Source of the DNA: an uncultured Planctomycetales bacterium
GTDB taxonomy: Bacteria > Planctomycetota > Planctomycetia > Pirellulales > S012-138
Direction of reading: 5' to 3'
Length of the DNA: 27,786 nt
Assembly (NCBI GenBank): GCA_937982665.1
Contig: CALJLD010000031.1
Coordinates: 1 to 27,786, forward strand
The notes under the pieces were generated by a model. That model was not told the DNA's origin, did not search any database, and saw only the letters and a program-made list of their open reading frames with translations. A program made the translations under genes and the position numbers. Shown here piece after piece: positions 7,348-14,085 of this stretch. Numbering within the stretch: position 1 is the first letter of the stretch; each line of letters begins with the position of its first letter.

Positions 7348-7704
7348 ATGGGCCGTATTGCTGTGGCAGTTTGTTGCGTGATTTGCTTAGGGTGTGTTCG
7401 CGCACAAGAGTCCGAAAATGTTGCGGGCGAATCAGAATTCGGAGTCGATGGTGGAACGGTCAAGAACGCCAACCGCGACAAGGCCAACGAGTTCTTTCAA
7501 TTGCTTGGCGAAGTCCAAACAGTTGACGAAGAGGAAGGATTGGCCACTGAGTTCGCGGCATGGCTCAATGAGAACGGGTATAAGGTCGTCGTGGAGGAGG
7601 ACAACGGAAAGCACATTCTTTCGTGCCCGTATTTCCCGCCAGTTACTCCTTGGACCAGCCATACGTTTCTCGCTGCTGAAAATCTGGAACTTCTTCCGCA
7701 ATGA
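7348..7704 (+). CDS. Small secreted protein of unknown function
   Basis: The 118-residue product begins MGRIAVAVCCVICLGCVRAQ, a signal peptide with likely cleavage after VRA. The mature part is acidic, with the segment FFQLLGEVQTVDEEEGLATEFAAWLNENGYKV-VVEEDNGKHILSC. That pattern suggests a small alpha/beta fold, but I recognise no family. The start is ATG 7348 rather than 7324 because a perfect GGAGG stands six bases before it. A lipobox reading (CLGC) is possible but not canonical. The next gene starts 51 bases after the stop, so the two may be co-transcribed. Confidence 0.65.
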   Translation: MGRIAVAVCCVICLGCVRAQESENVAGESEFGVDGGTVKNANRDKANEFFQLLGEVQTVDEEEGLATEFAAWLNENGYKVVVEEDNGKHILSCPYFPPVTPWTSHTFLAAENLELLPQ

Positions 7705-7755
7705 CAGTCGGTTGCTCGGTTCTCTTTAAGCGCTTTTGCGAATTCGGGTGTCAAG

Positions 7756-8208
7756 ATGCCAAGTTGGGAATTCAACGACTGGGCGTTATTAGTCGGGCCG
7801 ATTGCTTTGGTGATCTTCGTACTTGTTATTCTAAAGGTTGCCTATACGACCAAGCAGCCTATTGTGCTTCCTTCGTCGAAGCCGTCGTTTTGCTTTTTGC
7901 CAAAGTACACCTTCAACTTGCCATTGACCGGCAAGGACCTACCAAAGATTCAGTCCGTGATGATTGATTCAGGGTTTCGTGAGTCGCGAAGCAGTTCATC
8001 CGAACTTCGCTTCGAGCGAGGCTCTGCGCTCGGCGACATCTCGATAAAGATTGCCAAGCTGTTAGCCGCAGTGAAAATCCCAGCGTCCGGTCCACTCGAA
8101 ATGTCCGTGGAATATGGCGTTGTCTTTGGAGCTGCGTTTGATACTGGCGACTTGTGGAAGTTCTGCCGCGAGCTTGAAGAGCGGATTCAAGCCGGCGTGC
8201 AAGCTTGA
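7756..8208 (+). CDS. Membrane-anchored protein of unknown function
   Basis: The 150-residue product has one amino-terminal membrane segment (residues 9-28, WALLVGPIALVIFVLVILKV) followed by a mixed soluble domain. Its strand/helix pattern (KDLPKIQSVMIDSGFRESR, LRFERGSALGDISIKIAKLL, GPLEMSVEYGVVFGAAFDTG, DLWKFCRELEERIQ) resembles small alpha/beta domains. I do not recognise the family. No strong Shine-Dalgarno sequence precedes ATG 7756. It follows the secreted protein gene closely. A repeated promoter element starts within ten bases of its stop codon and serves the next gene. Confidence 0.65.
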   Translation: MPSWEFNDWALLVGPIALVIFVLVILKVAYTTKQPIVLPSSKPSFCFLPKYTFNLPLTGKDLPKIQSVMIDSGFRESRSSSSELRFERGSALGDISIKIAKLLAAVKIPASGPLEMSVEYGVVFGAAFDTGDLWKFCRELEERIQAGVQA

Positions 8209-8216
8209 ACAGAGGC

Positions 8217-8261
8217 TTGAACACCCGTGTTCCCGCGATAGACTCTCCAGCCCGCAGGAAG
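8217..8261 (+). promoter_or_regulatory. Repeated promoter-leader cassette, copy 1
   Basis: TTGAAC (8217-8222), a 16-base spacer and TAGACT (8239-8244) form a promoter-like pair. It is embedded in a block whose segment 8234-8261 matches 9539-9566 at 27 of 28 bases (CGCGATAGACTCTCCA, then G or C, then CCCGCAGGAAG). The predicted start of transcription falls near 8251, 59 bases before the zinc-ribbon gene. Confidence 0.5.
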
Positions 8262-8309
8262 TGCCTGCGCAGAAGCGCCGAAATGCACTCCAAAGCAAGT
8301 GAGATAAGC

Positions 8310-8684
8310 ATGTGGCAATGCACGAAGTGTCACGAGAAAAACGAAGCGTCATTTGAGATTTGTTGGAATTGCACTACCCCCCGAGATGGTTTGCCTGAGA
8401 AGACTTGCGACCAACTCGACTTGGAGAAGGAAGCGAACAAACCCGAAGACGAGACGGTGTGCACTTTCTGTGGTAACCGAATGCAAATCGGATATGTGGG
8501 TATTAGCGAAGCAGGCCTAGACGTAGGCACCGGCTTGGGTTGGGGCGCCGGCGAAGTGCCGCAATCGCGACTATTTGACGAAGAACTGCTCAGTGCTCCC
8601 AGTTTCTTCGTTACGCTCCGGCGGGCATACCGATGCGTACAATGCGCAGCTGTAGTTATCTTGCTGGACCAATCAGTACCCTAA
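8310..8684 (+). CDS. Small zinc-ribbon protein
   Basis: The 124-residue protein begins MWQCTKCHEKNEASFEICWNC. This is a W-x-C-x2-C...C-x2-C zinc finger (Cys4, Cys7, Cys18, Cys21) of the RanBP2/zinc-ribbon type often found at the amino terminus of small bacterial proteins. A second pair of metal ligands is seen: C-x-x-C at 51-54 (CTFCGNRM) and C-x-x-C at 109-112 (YRCVQCAAVV), which probably build a second ribbon across a loop of about 55 residues. It is cytosolic, with no signal peptide. The start ATG 8310 is preferred over upstream in-frame codons (8205, 8283) because the zinc finger begins there and the upstream part overlaps the repeated promoter. Function unknown. Confidence 0.75.
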   Translation: MWQCTKCHEKNEASFEICWNCTTPRDGLPEKTCDQLDLEKEANKPEDETVCTFCGNRMQIGYVGISEAGLDVGTGLGWGAGEVPQSRLFDEELLSAPSFFVTLRRAYRCVQCAAVVILLDQSVP

Positions 8685-8943
8685 CGAAACTCACCGCTGC
8701 AGCCCGTCTCCAACTTTGGCGCGCAGGTGGATACTAACGCCAGTCGGGAGCCCGCCGTCCACTTCGATCGTGCGGGTTGCATGCCTGGAAGGAATTAGGT
8801 TTGTATGGCGACATCCGTGCAACTGCCCTCGTAAAGGTGTGCTCAAACGCCCACTTGCAGCATGCGAAACGCAACCTATTTTTGCCTAGAAAGCGGGCAG
8901 GTGGTGCACGCAGATTCTGCGAATCGTTCTGACCTCACAATCG

Positions 8944-9396
8944 ATGAAACTGCTCCCCCACAGGCACGGCGCCGGTTTTACGCTCGTTGAGGTCTTGATC
9001 GTCGTCGTCATTATGGCGATCCTCGCCGGCGCCTTCATTTCTAACGTCGTCGTTTGCACGACAAGCGGGCAAGAATCCACGCTGAGGCAAGATTTGGGAG
9101 TCATCCGTCGCGCGATTCTGCGTTATCAATTCGAGAATGACGGGCAACTGCCGGGGTTGGATAAAAAAAGCGACACGTTCAAGGCTGATCTCGCGCCGTA
9201 CTTGGCCAGCAGCTTCCCAGAGAATCCCTTTGGGAAGAACAAGAACAAGTTGGCCGAAGTGGAGATAAAATCCAAGGGAACACCTCTTGCCGTCGGCGCG
9301 GATAAGGGTTGGGCGTTCGATAACATCAGCGGCGAGTTCATTGCCAATAGCGACGAACTCTCGTGCGACGGCGTTACGAAGTATTCTGAATTCTGA
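8944..9396 (+). CDS. Type II secretion-like pseudopilin (prepilin-type N-terminus)
   Basis: The 150-residue product has a class III prepilin leader, HRHGAG|FTLVEVLIVVV. Cleavage is expected between Gly11 and Phe12, and the conserved Glu is at +5 (residue 16). A single hydrophobic helix follows. The soluble part contains RRAILRYQFENDGQLPG and a Cys near the end, resembling GspG-like major pseudopilins of planctomycetes. It would be processed by a prepilin peptidase and placed in an inner-membrane pseudopilus or pilus. No other secretion gene lies in the window, so it is an orphan copy. No clear ribosome binding site precedes ATG 8944, but the leader peptide fixes the start. Confidence 0.88.
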   Translation: MKLLPHRHGAGFTLVEVLIVVVIMAILAGAFISNVVVCTTSGQESTLRQDLGVIRRAILRYQFENDGQLPGLDKKSDTFKADLAPYLASSFPENPFGKNKNKLAEVEIKSKGTPLAVGADKGWAFDNISGEFIANSDELSCDGVTKYSEF

Positions 9397-9521
9397 CCAA
9401 ACCTCAGGTTTGAAGCCTAACGACCTGAGACTACAGAGATCCGAAACGAGCATGCCACAACGTGAATCGTTATTGAGTTGTGGCCTGTCGTTTGCACGAG
9501 ATACAAGATAACGGCTAGCGC

Positions 9522-9566
9522 TTGACCGCCCTCTCTCACGCGATAGACTCTCCACCCCGCAGGAAG
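9522..9566 (+). promoter_or_regulatory. Repeated promoter-leader cassette, copy 2
   Basis: TTGACC (9522-9527), a 16-base spacer and TAGACT (9544-9549) match copy 1 at 8217 in position of both boxes and in spacer length. The downstream leader CTCCA-C-CCCGCAGGAAG is also shared. The gene at 9616 follows, with its start 50 bases beyond the shared block. Confidence 0.5.
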
Positions 9567-9615
9567 CGACCGCCGCAGGACTTGCGATTCCTTCCTCTCT
9601 GTGGGAGTCCCTGCC

Positions 9616-9870
9616 ATGCCACGCAAGCGCCGCCACAATGCCACGCTGTTTGAGCAAGAACAACAAGAGCAAAAGCTGTTCGCGAAGGTTGCCGAGTTCT
9701 TCGACGTTCCAATCACTCACGTTCGCCGGGTTTGCTACCGCTTCCACAACGGAGAGCATCTGACGGTTAGGTACGCATGGCAAGTGCGCGATGGCGACGA
9801 ATGGCGCGCGAGGGAGGAGTGGCCGCCAACGGAGCCAGTTACCGGGTTTCCAGGCTGGAAACCAGGCTAG
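9616..9870 (+). CDS. Small basic orphan protein
   Basis: The 84-residue product begins MPRKRRHNATLFEQEQQEQK. It has a basic amino terminus, a Glu/Gln-rich helix, a segment KLFAKVAEFFDVPITHVRRVCYRF and a Trp-rich carboxy half. I do not recognise a family. The start is ATG 9616, with GGGAG eight bases upstream; a GTG at 9601 is an alternative. It sits directly behind the second copy of the repeated promoter. The orderly helix followed by strand-like segments argues for a real gene, but confidence is moderate because it is short. Confidence 0.55.
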   Translation: MPRKRRHNATLFEQEQQEQKLFAKVAEFFDVPITHVRRVCYRFHNGEHLTVRYAWQVRDGDEWRAREEWPPTEPVTGFPGWKPG

Positions 9871-10182
9871 AAAAATTCCTTGCACCAGCCTTGTGAAGCA
9901 GTAGAACGGCAGCGGTCGTCCGGCCCGAAGGGGTTCCCAGATTACCCTTCCTCCCTTGTGAAGCCGGGCGACCTTTTTCTATTTCAATGTGCTTGGCGTA
10001 GTGCAATGCAGTTCATGTGTAAAGGCAGATTTGCGCTTTGTGTAAAGGCTCGAGGAGCCCTGGGTCTGAAACAGCGAAATTCGCTTGTGGATAAACAAGT
10101 TCCGCATTACGGTTTTTGCTATGCGCGCAATCTGGGGCGCGTCTTTCGTTCACCGTTTTTCACTTCTTACATGGAGCACCGC
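9871..10182 (+). other. Leader region of the Flp-like pilin gene
   Basis: About 310 bases without a gene. The frame of the pilin is open upstream to 9880, but the extension looks unlike protein and lacks a start signal. The region carries an 11-base direct repeat (10016-10049) and a small CTTGT/ACAAG inverted repeat at 10084-10099, so it probably contains the promoter and control sites of the pilin gene. Confidence 0.4.
10016..10049 (+). promoter_or_regulatory. Direct repeat TGTGTAAAGGC x2, two helical turns apart
   Basis: TGTGTAAAGGC occurs at 10016-10026 and again at 10039-10049. The start-to-start distance is 23 bases, close to two turns of the helix, which would place two protein-binding sites on the same face. 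It lies about 135 bases before the pilin start. Confidence 0.35.
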
Positions 10183-10500
10183 ATGCGTAATTTTTGGAAG
10201 GGTGAAGAAGGATTTGCCTTCTCGACCGAAATGATCGTTGTCCTGACGATTGTTATTTGTGGCACCATCGCCGCTTGGACCAGCTTGCGTGAAGCTGTCG
10301 TCACCGAAATGGCGGACGTCGGCGCTGCCATCGCATCGCTGAACCAGTCGTATCAATTCAATGGTGCGAGCAGTCACAGCAGCATTTGCTCTGGTAGCGC
10401 CTATAACGACGCTTCCGATTTCTGTGACAACCGTGGCCCGTGGGGCGAGCGATGCATCACGATTGGCGTCGGCCCATTTAGCGGCCAGGGCAATCAGTAA
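10183..10500 (+). CDS. Flp-like pilin ('FSTEM' type)
   Basis: The 105-residue product begins MRNFWKGEEGFAFSTEMIVVL. A short charged leader, a GEEG|F processing site and a single hydrophobic helix (residues about 17-35) with an acidic residue near +6 are the hallmarks of Flp/Tad-type pilins. Planctomycetes carry many proteins of this type, with the pattern STEM...DVGAAI..LNQSY seen here. The carboxy half is Ser/Gly/Cys-rich and ends in FSGQGNQ. GGAG six bases upstream fixes the start at 10183. A good terminator follows, so it is a single-gene unit. It would need a prepilin peptidase and a Tad-type machine encoded elsewhere. Confidence 0.82.
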   Translation: MRNFWKGEEGFAFSTEMIVVLTIVICGTIAAWTSLREAVVTEMADVGAAIASLNQSYQFNGASSHSSICSGSAYNDASDFCDNRGPWGERCITIGVGPFSGQGNQ

Positions 10501-10532
10501 TCGTATTCTTACGAGACATGTTGTTTGTTTCA

Positions 10533-10569
10533 GCCCTGTGCAAGACTTCCTTGCGCAGGGCCATTTTTT
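10533..10569 (+). terminator. Rho-independent terminator of the pilin gene
   Basis: GCCCTGTGCAAG (10533-10544) pairs with CTTGCGCAGGGC (10550-10561), including one G-U pair, around the loop ACTTC. CATTTTTT follows directly. It lies 33 bases after the pilin stop. Confidence 0.88.
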
Positions 10570-10920
10570 GCGCTCATGTTGTCGCAGTACGTCCCGGCAC
10601 TGAGGCTTGAAATCCGCACTTCCTCGGTTGAGGCAGTTTTGAATGCGCGGCGCTTGGTAAGGGTTCCCGCTGTCATGTCCGGAGTATTGGTGGTTGCTTG
10701 CAACACGAAAAAGAACGATTGAGTCGTGTCACAGTTGCCCGGCCCTCGGGCACGCCGATGCATCCTAAGCCAGTCTGTGCACAGCACAACGCCGAAGAAA
10801 GGCTTCTTGTGCCTGCGGCAGCGGCCAGAAAGCTATGAGAGTAGAGTGCGGTTCAATCGCCTCTTGCTGCGCTCAGTTTGGCGAGCAAACTGAGCTACCC
10901 GATTCGTATTGGCTGCTCTC
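10570..10920. other. Intergenic region, no gene seen
   Basis: About 350 bases between the pilin terminator and the terminator of the beta-barrel gene. Only short frames without start signals are present. A perfect inverted repeat at 10871-10895 is the only structure found. Confidence 0.5.
10871..10895. repeat. Perfect 10-bp inverted repeat hairpin
   Basis: GCTCAGTTTG (10871-10880) and CAAACTGAGC (10886-10895) are perfect arms around a five-base loop GCGAG. No T run follows on either strand, so it is not a normal terminator. It may be part of a dispersed repeat or a structured RNA end. Confidence 0.5.
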
Positions 10921-10965
10921 AAACAAAAAAGCCTTCGGCCGCACATCGTGTGCTGACCGAAGGCT
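10921..10965 (-). terminator. Terminator of the BBP7 gene
   Basis: Read on the minus strand, AGCCTTCGG (10965-10957) and CCGAAGGCT (10938-10930) form the outer stem. An inner GCACA/TGTGC stem lies within it, and TTTTTTGTTT follows (the A-rich run at 10921-10930). It lies about 77 bases after the beta-barrel stop codon. Confidence 0.88.
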
Positions 10966-11041
10966 CGTCGGGGGAGGCTATGCTCTGGGGGGAGCAAGAC
11001 TTCTCTTGATTCACCTACTGTCCGGAAAGACTCCTTGGGGG

Positions 11042-12292
11042 TTAGCGGCGGAACTCGACGCCGGCGAAACCGCCGTGCAGGAACAAGTGGCCGTTGGAGT
11101 TGATGTTCCGAATGTTTTCCAGATCGTCCGCCAGCGGCGGGATCTGATCGCCGGAGAGCGCGACGCCGGACACGCCAACCACGCGGTAACCACCATACAG
11201 ACGCAGGCAGTTGTTGACGTTGTAGCTGGTGCCGAAATCGATTTGGCTCAGGATGGCGAAGTCGTTCTTGTCGCTATAGATTTCATACGCCAGGAAGCCA
11301 TCGCCACTGCGGATGGAACTGTCGTATGTCATACGGTTGTGATACAGGCCGACCGACGGCGTGGCGTAGACGCTCAAGCAACGGTTGATCGCGTATTCCG
11401 CGGTACCGCCGATTTGACCACCGATCAGGTTGTTGGTGACGTTGATGTTCCAGTAGGCTTCATTCGCCAGGTCAACGCCGAAGGTTTGGGAGTTGTCCGA
11501 AGTCTCGAACAGGAAGTCGTCCTTGAAGCGGAACCAGCGAGCGCCGGCGAACCAGCTGAATCGGTGACGCGAGCAAGGATCGCAGTTGGTGAAGTCGCCG
11601 TAGATGTTCAGTTCCAGGTTGTGGAACTCAGAACGCAGCGTCAGGCGATGGGCCAAGGCATTGTCAAACCAGCTGTTGACCGGCGTGCCGTTCAGAGAGA
11701 ACGTACGGAAGTCAAACGTGGAGTTGATGATGCCGCCGGGAGCGTTCACGGAAGCCTGCGTGTTGTCCGGATCGAGAGTCCAGTAGGTACCGCCAATCCA
11801 CAGGTTGTTGCACAAGCGACGACCGATGGAGACTTCGTAACCACCGCGCCATTCGTGACCGGCCGTGGGAGTTCCCAAAAGTGCGCTATAAATGTTGGTG
11901 TTGTCGAAGCTCGTCCAGATCGGATCGGCATCGTCACGTTGCATGACCAGACCGCCAACGCGGCCGTACCAGTTGGGACCGCAAGATCCGCAACCGCCGT
12001 TTCCAAATCCGCTGAACCAATCAGCTCCGCAACCAGTGCCACAGCTTGAGCATCCGCTGCCGTATCCGTATCCTCCGTCCCAATTCTCGATGTAATCGTG
12101 ATGTTGGTGGAGCTGATGTTCCTCAGCGTGGTACTCGTCTTGAGCGATGGGTGTTGGGTTGTCGTAATAGGTTGATGGTGTAGCGTTCACCGGAACCGGC
12201 AAAGCCGCCGGCGTGCTGTAGGGGTGATATTGGGCCATCGCGCTTCCGGCGCTTAACAGCAAGCCCAACACGCTAAACGAGAGAATCTTCAT
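11042..12292 (-). CDS. BBP7-family outer-membrane beta-barrel protein
   Basis: This 416-residue protein has a signal peptide (MKILSFSVLGLLLSAGSAMA, cleaved before QYHP). A His-rich stretch (HAEEHQLHQHHD, residues 55-66) follows, then a Cys/Gly patch (CSSCGTGCG...CGSCG, 81-104). From residue 107 to the end it shows alternating beta-strand patterns typical of the planctomycete BBP7 barrel family: YGRVGGLVMQRDD at the first strand, GYEVSIGRRL, RFSWFAGARWFRF, GTAEYAIN, SVYATPSVGLYHN, and a closing GGFAGVEFRR with a terminal Arg pair. The protein should sit in the outer membrane. ATG 12292 is chosen for the signal peptide and AGGAG nine bases upstream. A plus-strand frame over the same DNA is a shadow. 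The gene is monocistronic with a strong terminator. The precise function (porin or structural) is unknown. Confidence 0.9.
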   Translation of the reverse strand: MKILSFSVLGLLLSAGSAMAQYHPYSTPAALPVPVNATPSTYYDNPTPIAQDEYHAEEHQLHQHHDYIENWDGGYGYGSGCSSCGTGCGADWFSGFGNGGCGSCGPNWYGRVGGLVMQRDDADPIWTSFDNTNIYSALLGTPTAGHEWRGGYEVSIGRRLCNNLWIGGTYWTLDPDNTQASVNAPGGIINSTFDFRTFSLNGTPVNSWFDNALAHRLTLRSEFHNLELNIYGDFTNCDPCSRHRFSWFAGARWFRFKDDFLFETSDNSQTFGVDLANEAYWNINVTNNLIGGQIGGTAEYAINRCLSVYATPSVGLYHNRMTYDSSIRSGDGFLAYEIYSDKNDFAILSQIDFGTSYNVNNCLRLYGGYRVVGVSGVALSGDQIPPLADDLENIRNINSNGHLFLHGGFAGVEFRR

Positions 12293-12875
12293 TGACTCGA
12301 ACTCCTTTCCGGGGAGAGTAGGGACCGTGCCGCTCCTTTGGGAGATGCCTGGCAGGACTTCTTTTCGTGCAGTTCCTGTCACAAGCGGAGGAGCGGCCGG
12401 TTGTGTCCGTCCGGGAAATCCATGTGCTCCGATTTCCAGATTTCTCTTCGTCGTTCAGCCCAAGCCGAGTTGCTGCGATTGCTCTTTAGTTGACGGATTT
12501 CCCTAATGTCCGAAATCACAATCGGCAGTGCCCGATTCACCGGAACTATGGCGTTCCGCTTGTGCGGCGCGTTCCGCGAGCGCCGTAATCAACGGCTGTG
12601 CACGCTGTTCCACTCGCGCGGTCGCGCAACCGATACGCGTGTTTTGGCCGTCATCAACGCCACCCAAATGCCGGATAAGACGCGCGATCGGACTAACCGG
12701 TTTTGCGCCCTGCATAATCGTCACGCATGTTGTCACCTGTCGGATGAAGAACACCGTTCGCAGCAAATCATCGGGCGAACTCGCGTTTCCGCCACGTGCG
12801 CACGTGACACAACTGCGCATTGCGCCTATTCTGAGGCCCAAACATTCACTCGTTTGCAACTGACTGAGTACGAGG
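12293..12875. other. Intergenic region between divergent genes
   Basis: About 580 bases should hold the promoters of the beta-barrel gene and of the IMPase gene. A frame at 12506-12901 exists but is Arg/His/Cys-rich and looks non-coding. A weak TTGACG box at 12490-12495 lacks a good partner. Nothing else is seen. Confidence 0.5.
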
Positions 12876-13679
12876 ATGAACGAAGAGAGCAATTCCGTTG
12901 ACCAAATGTTGGATGCGGCAACGGAAGCCGCGCGTTTGGGCGGAGAAATCTTGCAGCAATGGCGCGGCAAGTTCCAGATTCGTGAGAAGGCCCCGGCGGA
13001 TCTGGTGACCGATGCGGACGTGGCCTCGCAGCAAGCCATTCTGGAGTTCATTCGCTCGCGATTTCCCTCGCACGGGTTTCTCGGCGAGGAAGGCGTTGAT
13101 TCGCGGGGCGATGATCCGCGCTACCGGTGGATTGTGGATCCGCTGGACGGGACGGTTAATTATGCCCACGGCGTACCGGGTTATTGCGTCTCTGTGGCCG
13201 TGGAGTTTGAGGGAGAACTTCAGGCAGGCGTTGTCTTTGACCCGAACGCCAACGAAGTTTTCTCCGCGGCTGCCGGCCAAGGAGCATTTCTCAATGGCGA
13301 ACAGATCTCTGTGAGCGAGATTGCCGCGCTCGATCAGGCGATGATGGTGGCCAGCTTTGCCGCCGGCGTGACGCGAGAATCAGTCGAAATCACCAACTTT
13401 GTCGAGGTGTTGGTTCAGGCACAATCCGTACGAAGGACAGGCTCGGCAGCGCTCAATCTGGCTTACGTCGCTTCGGGACGCTTTGACGGTTACTGGGCCA
13501 CTGACAACAAAGCTTGGGATATTGCGGCCGGCTGGTTGCTTGTCAAAGAAGCTGGCGGCATCGTTCGACCGCTGGAAAAATGCGAGTTGTTGTTGGACCG
13601 ACCGCGATTCATCGCAGCCTGCACGCCAGAATTGACGCACCAGCTGGCACAGATCTTGGTCATGCCATCGGCTAAGTGA
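12876..13679 (+). CDS. Inositol monophosphatase family phosphatase (SuhB-like)
   Basis: The 267-residue protein carries the full metal-dependent IMPase signature: GEEG at residues 70-73, DPLDGTVNYAHG at 88-99, and WDIAAG at 214-219. The acidic residues in these three motifs bind the Mg ions that drive hydrolysis of inositol phosphate or related sugar or nucleotide phosphates. The length is normal for the family. Members act in the cytosol; substrates vary (inositol-1-phosphate, PAP, fructose-1,6-bisphosphate), and the sequence alone does not settle which applies here. The start at ATG 12876 follows GAGTACGAGG; a second Met at 12906 is possible. Its last eight bases overlap the end of the convergent CBS-domain gene. 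Confidence 0.95.
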   Translation: MNEESNSVDQMLDAATEAARLGGEILQQWRGKFQIREKAPADLVTDADVASQQAILEFIRSRFPSHGFLGEEGVDSRGDDPRYRWIVDPLDGTVNYAHGVPGYCVSVAVEFEGELQAGVVFDPNANEVFSAAAGQGAFLNGEQISVSEIAALDQAMMVASFAAGVTRESVEITNFVEVLVQAQSVRRTGSAALNLAYVASGRFDGYWATDNKAWDIAAGWLLVKEAGGIVRPLEKCELLLDRPRFIAACTPELTHQLAQILVMPSAK

Positions 13680-14073
13680 CGTAGGCGCTGGAATCTTCGG
13701 AGGTTGTCGCCGTCATTGCCCGAACAATGTCCCGGCGACTGACGATGCCCACAACTTGGTCGCCGTCGGTCACGGGCACGCGACGGATGTTCTTGGACAT
13801 CAGCATTTCGCTGATCTTTTCGATCGGCGTGTCAATCGCAACCGTCGAGACAACGCGAGTCATGGTATCTCTCACGCTCAGCGTTGACTGTTGCGATCCC
13901 GCGCCCAGCATACACAAGTCTGTTTCGGAAATAATTCCAACCAGTTGACCGTCCTCGATGACGGGGAGTCCGCTAACTCCACATTCCAGGATCATCTCCA
14001 TTGCATCTTGCACGGAAGAATCGGGCTGGATGGAGACGATCGCTTTGGACATGATGTCTCGTGCTGTCTTCAT
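13672..14073 (-). CDS. CBS-domain pair protein
   Basis: The 133-residue protein consists of two CBS domains, about residues 8-55 (ARDIMSKAIVSIQPDSSVQDA, then GISETDL-like end) and 71-118 (DTMTRVVSTVAIDTPIEKI, then GIVSRRDIVRAM). Paired CBS domains bind adenine nucleotides such as AMP, ATP or SAM and act as energy or ligand sensors. Stand-alone pairs like this one usually regulate a partner protein. The gene starts 12 bases after the hybrid histidine kinase ends, on the same strand, with AAAGG six bases before its ATG. The two are probably one transcript. Its end overlaps the IMPase stop by eight bases. Confidence 0.93.
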   Translation of the reverse strand: MKTARDIMSKAIVSIQPDSSVQDAMEMILECGVSGLPVIEDGQLVGIISETDLCMLGAGSQQSTLSVRDTMTRVVSTVAIDTPIEKISEMLMSKNIRRVPVTDGDQVVGIVSRRDIVRAMTATTSEDSSAYVT

Positions 14074-14085
14074 TTTGCGCCTTTG

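Noticed and set aside
9398..9412. CAAACCT-C-AGGTTTG palindrome after the pseudopilin gene
   Set aside because: The one-base centre cannot form an RNA hairpin with full arms and no T run follows, so it is not called a terminator; it could be a chance palindrome.
10835..12049. A 404-codon plus-strand open frame
   Set aside because: It lies opposite the BBP7 barrel gene, which has a signal peptide, a ribosome binding site, a terminator and beta-barrel pattern. The plus-strand product is a Val/Ala/Asp/Arg-rich shadow, and its carboxy end has no fold.
12506..12901. A 131-codon plus-strand frame before the IMPase gene
   Set aside because: Arg/His/Cys/Thr-rich composition, no ribosome binding site, and overlap with the IMPase start in another frame.
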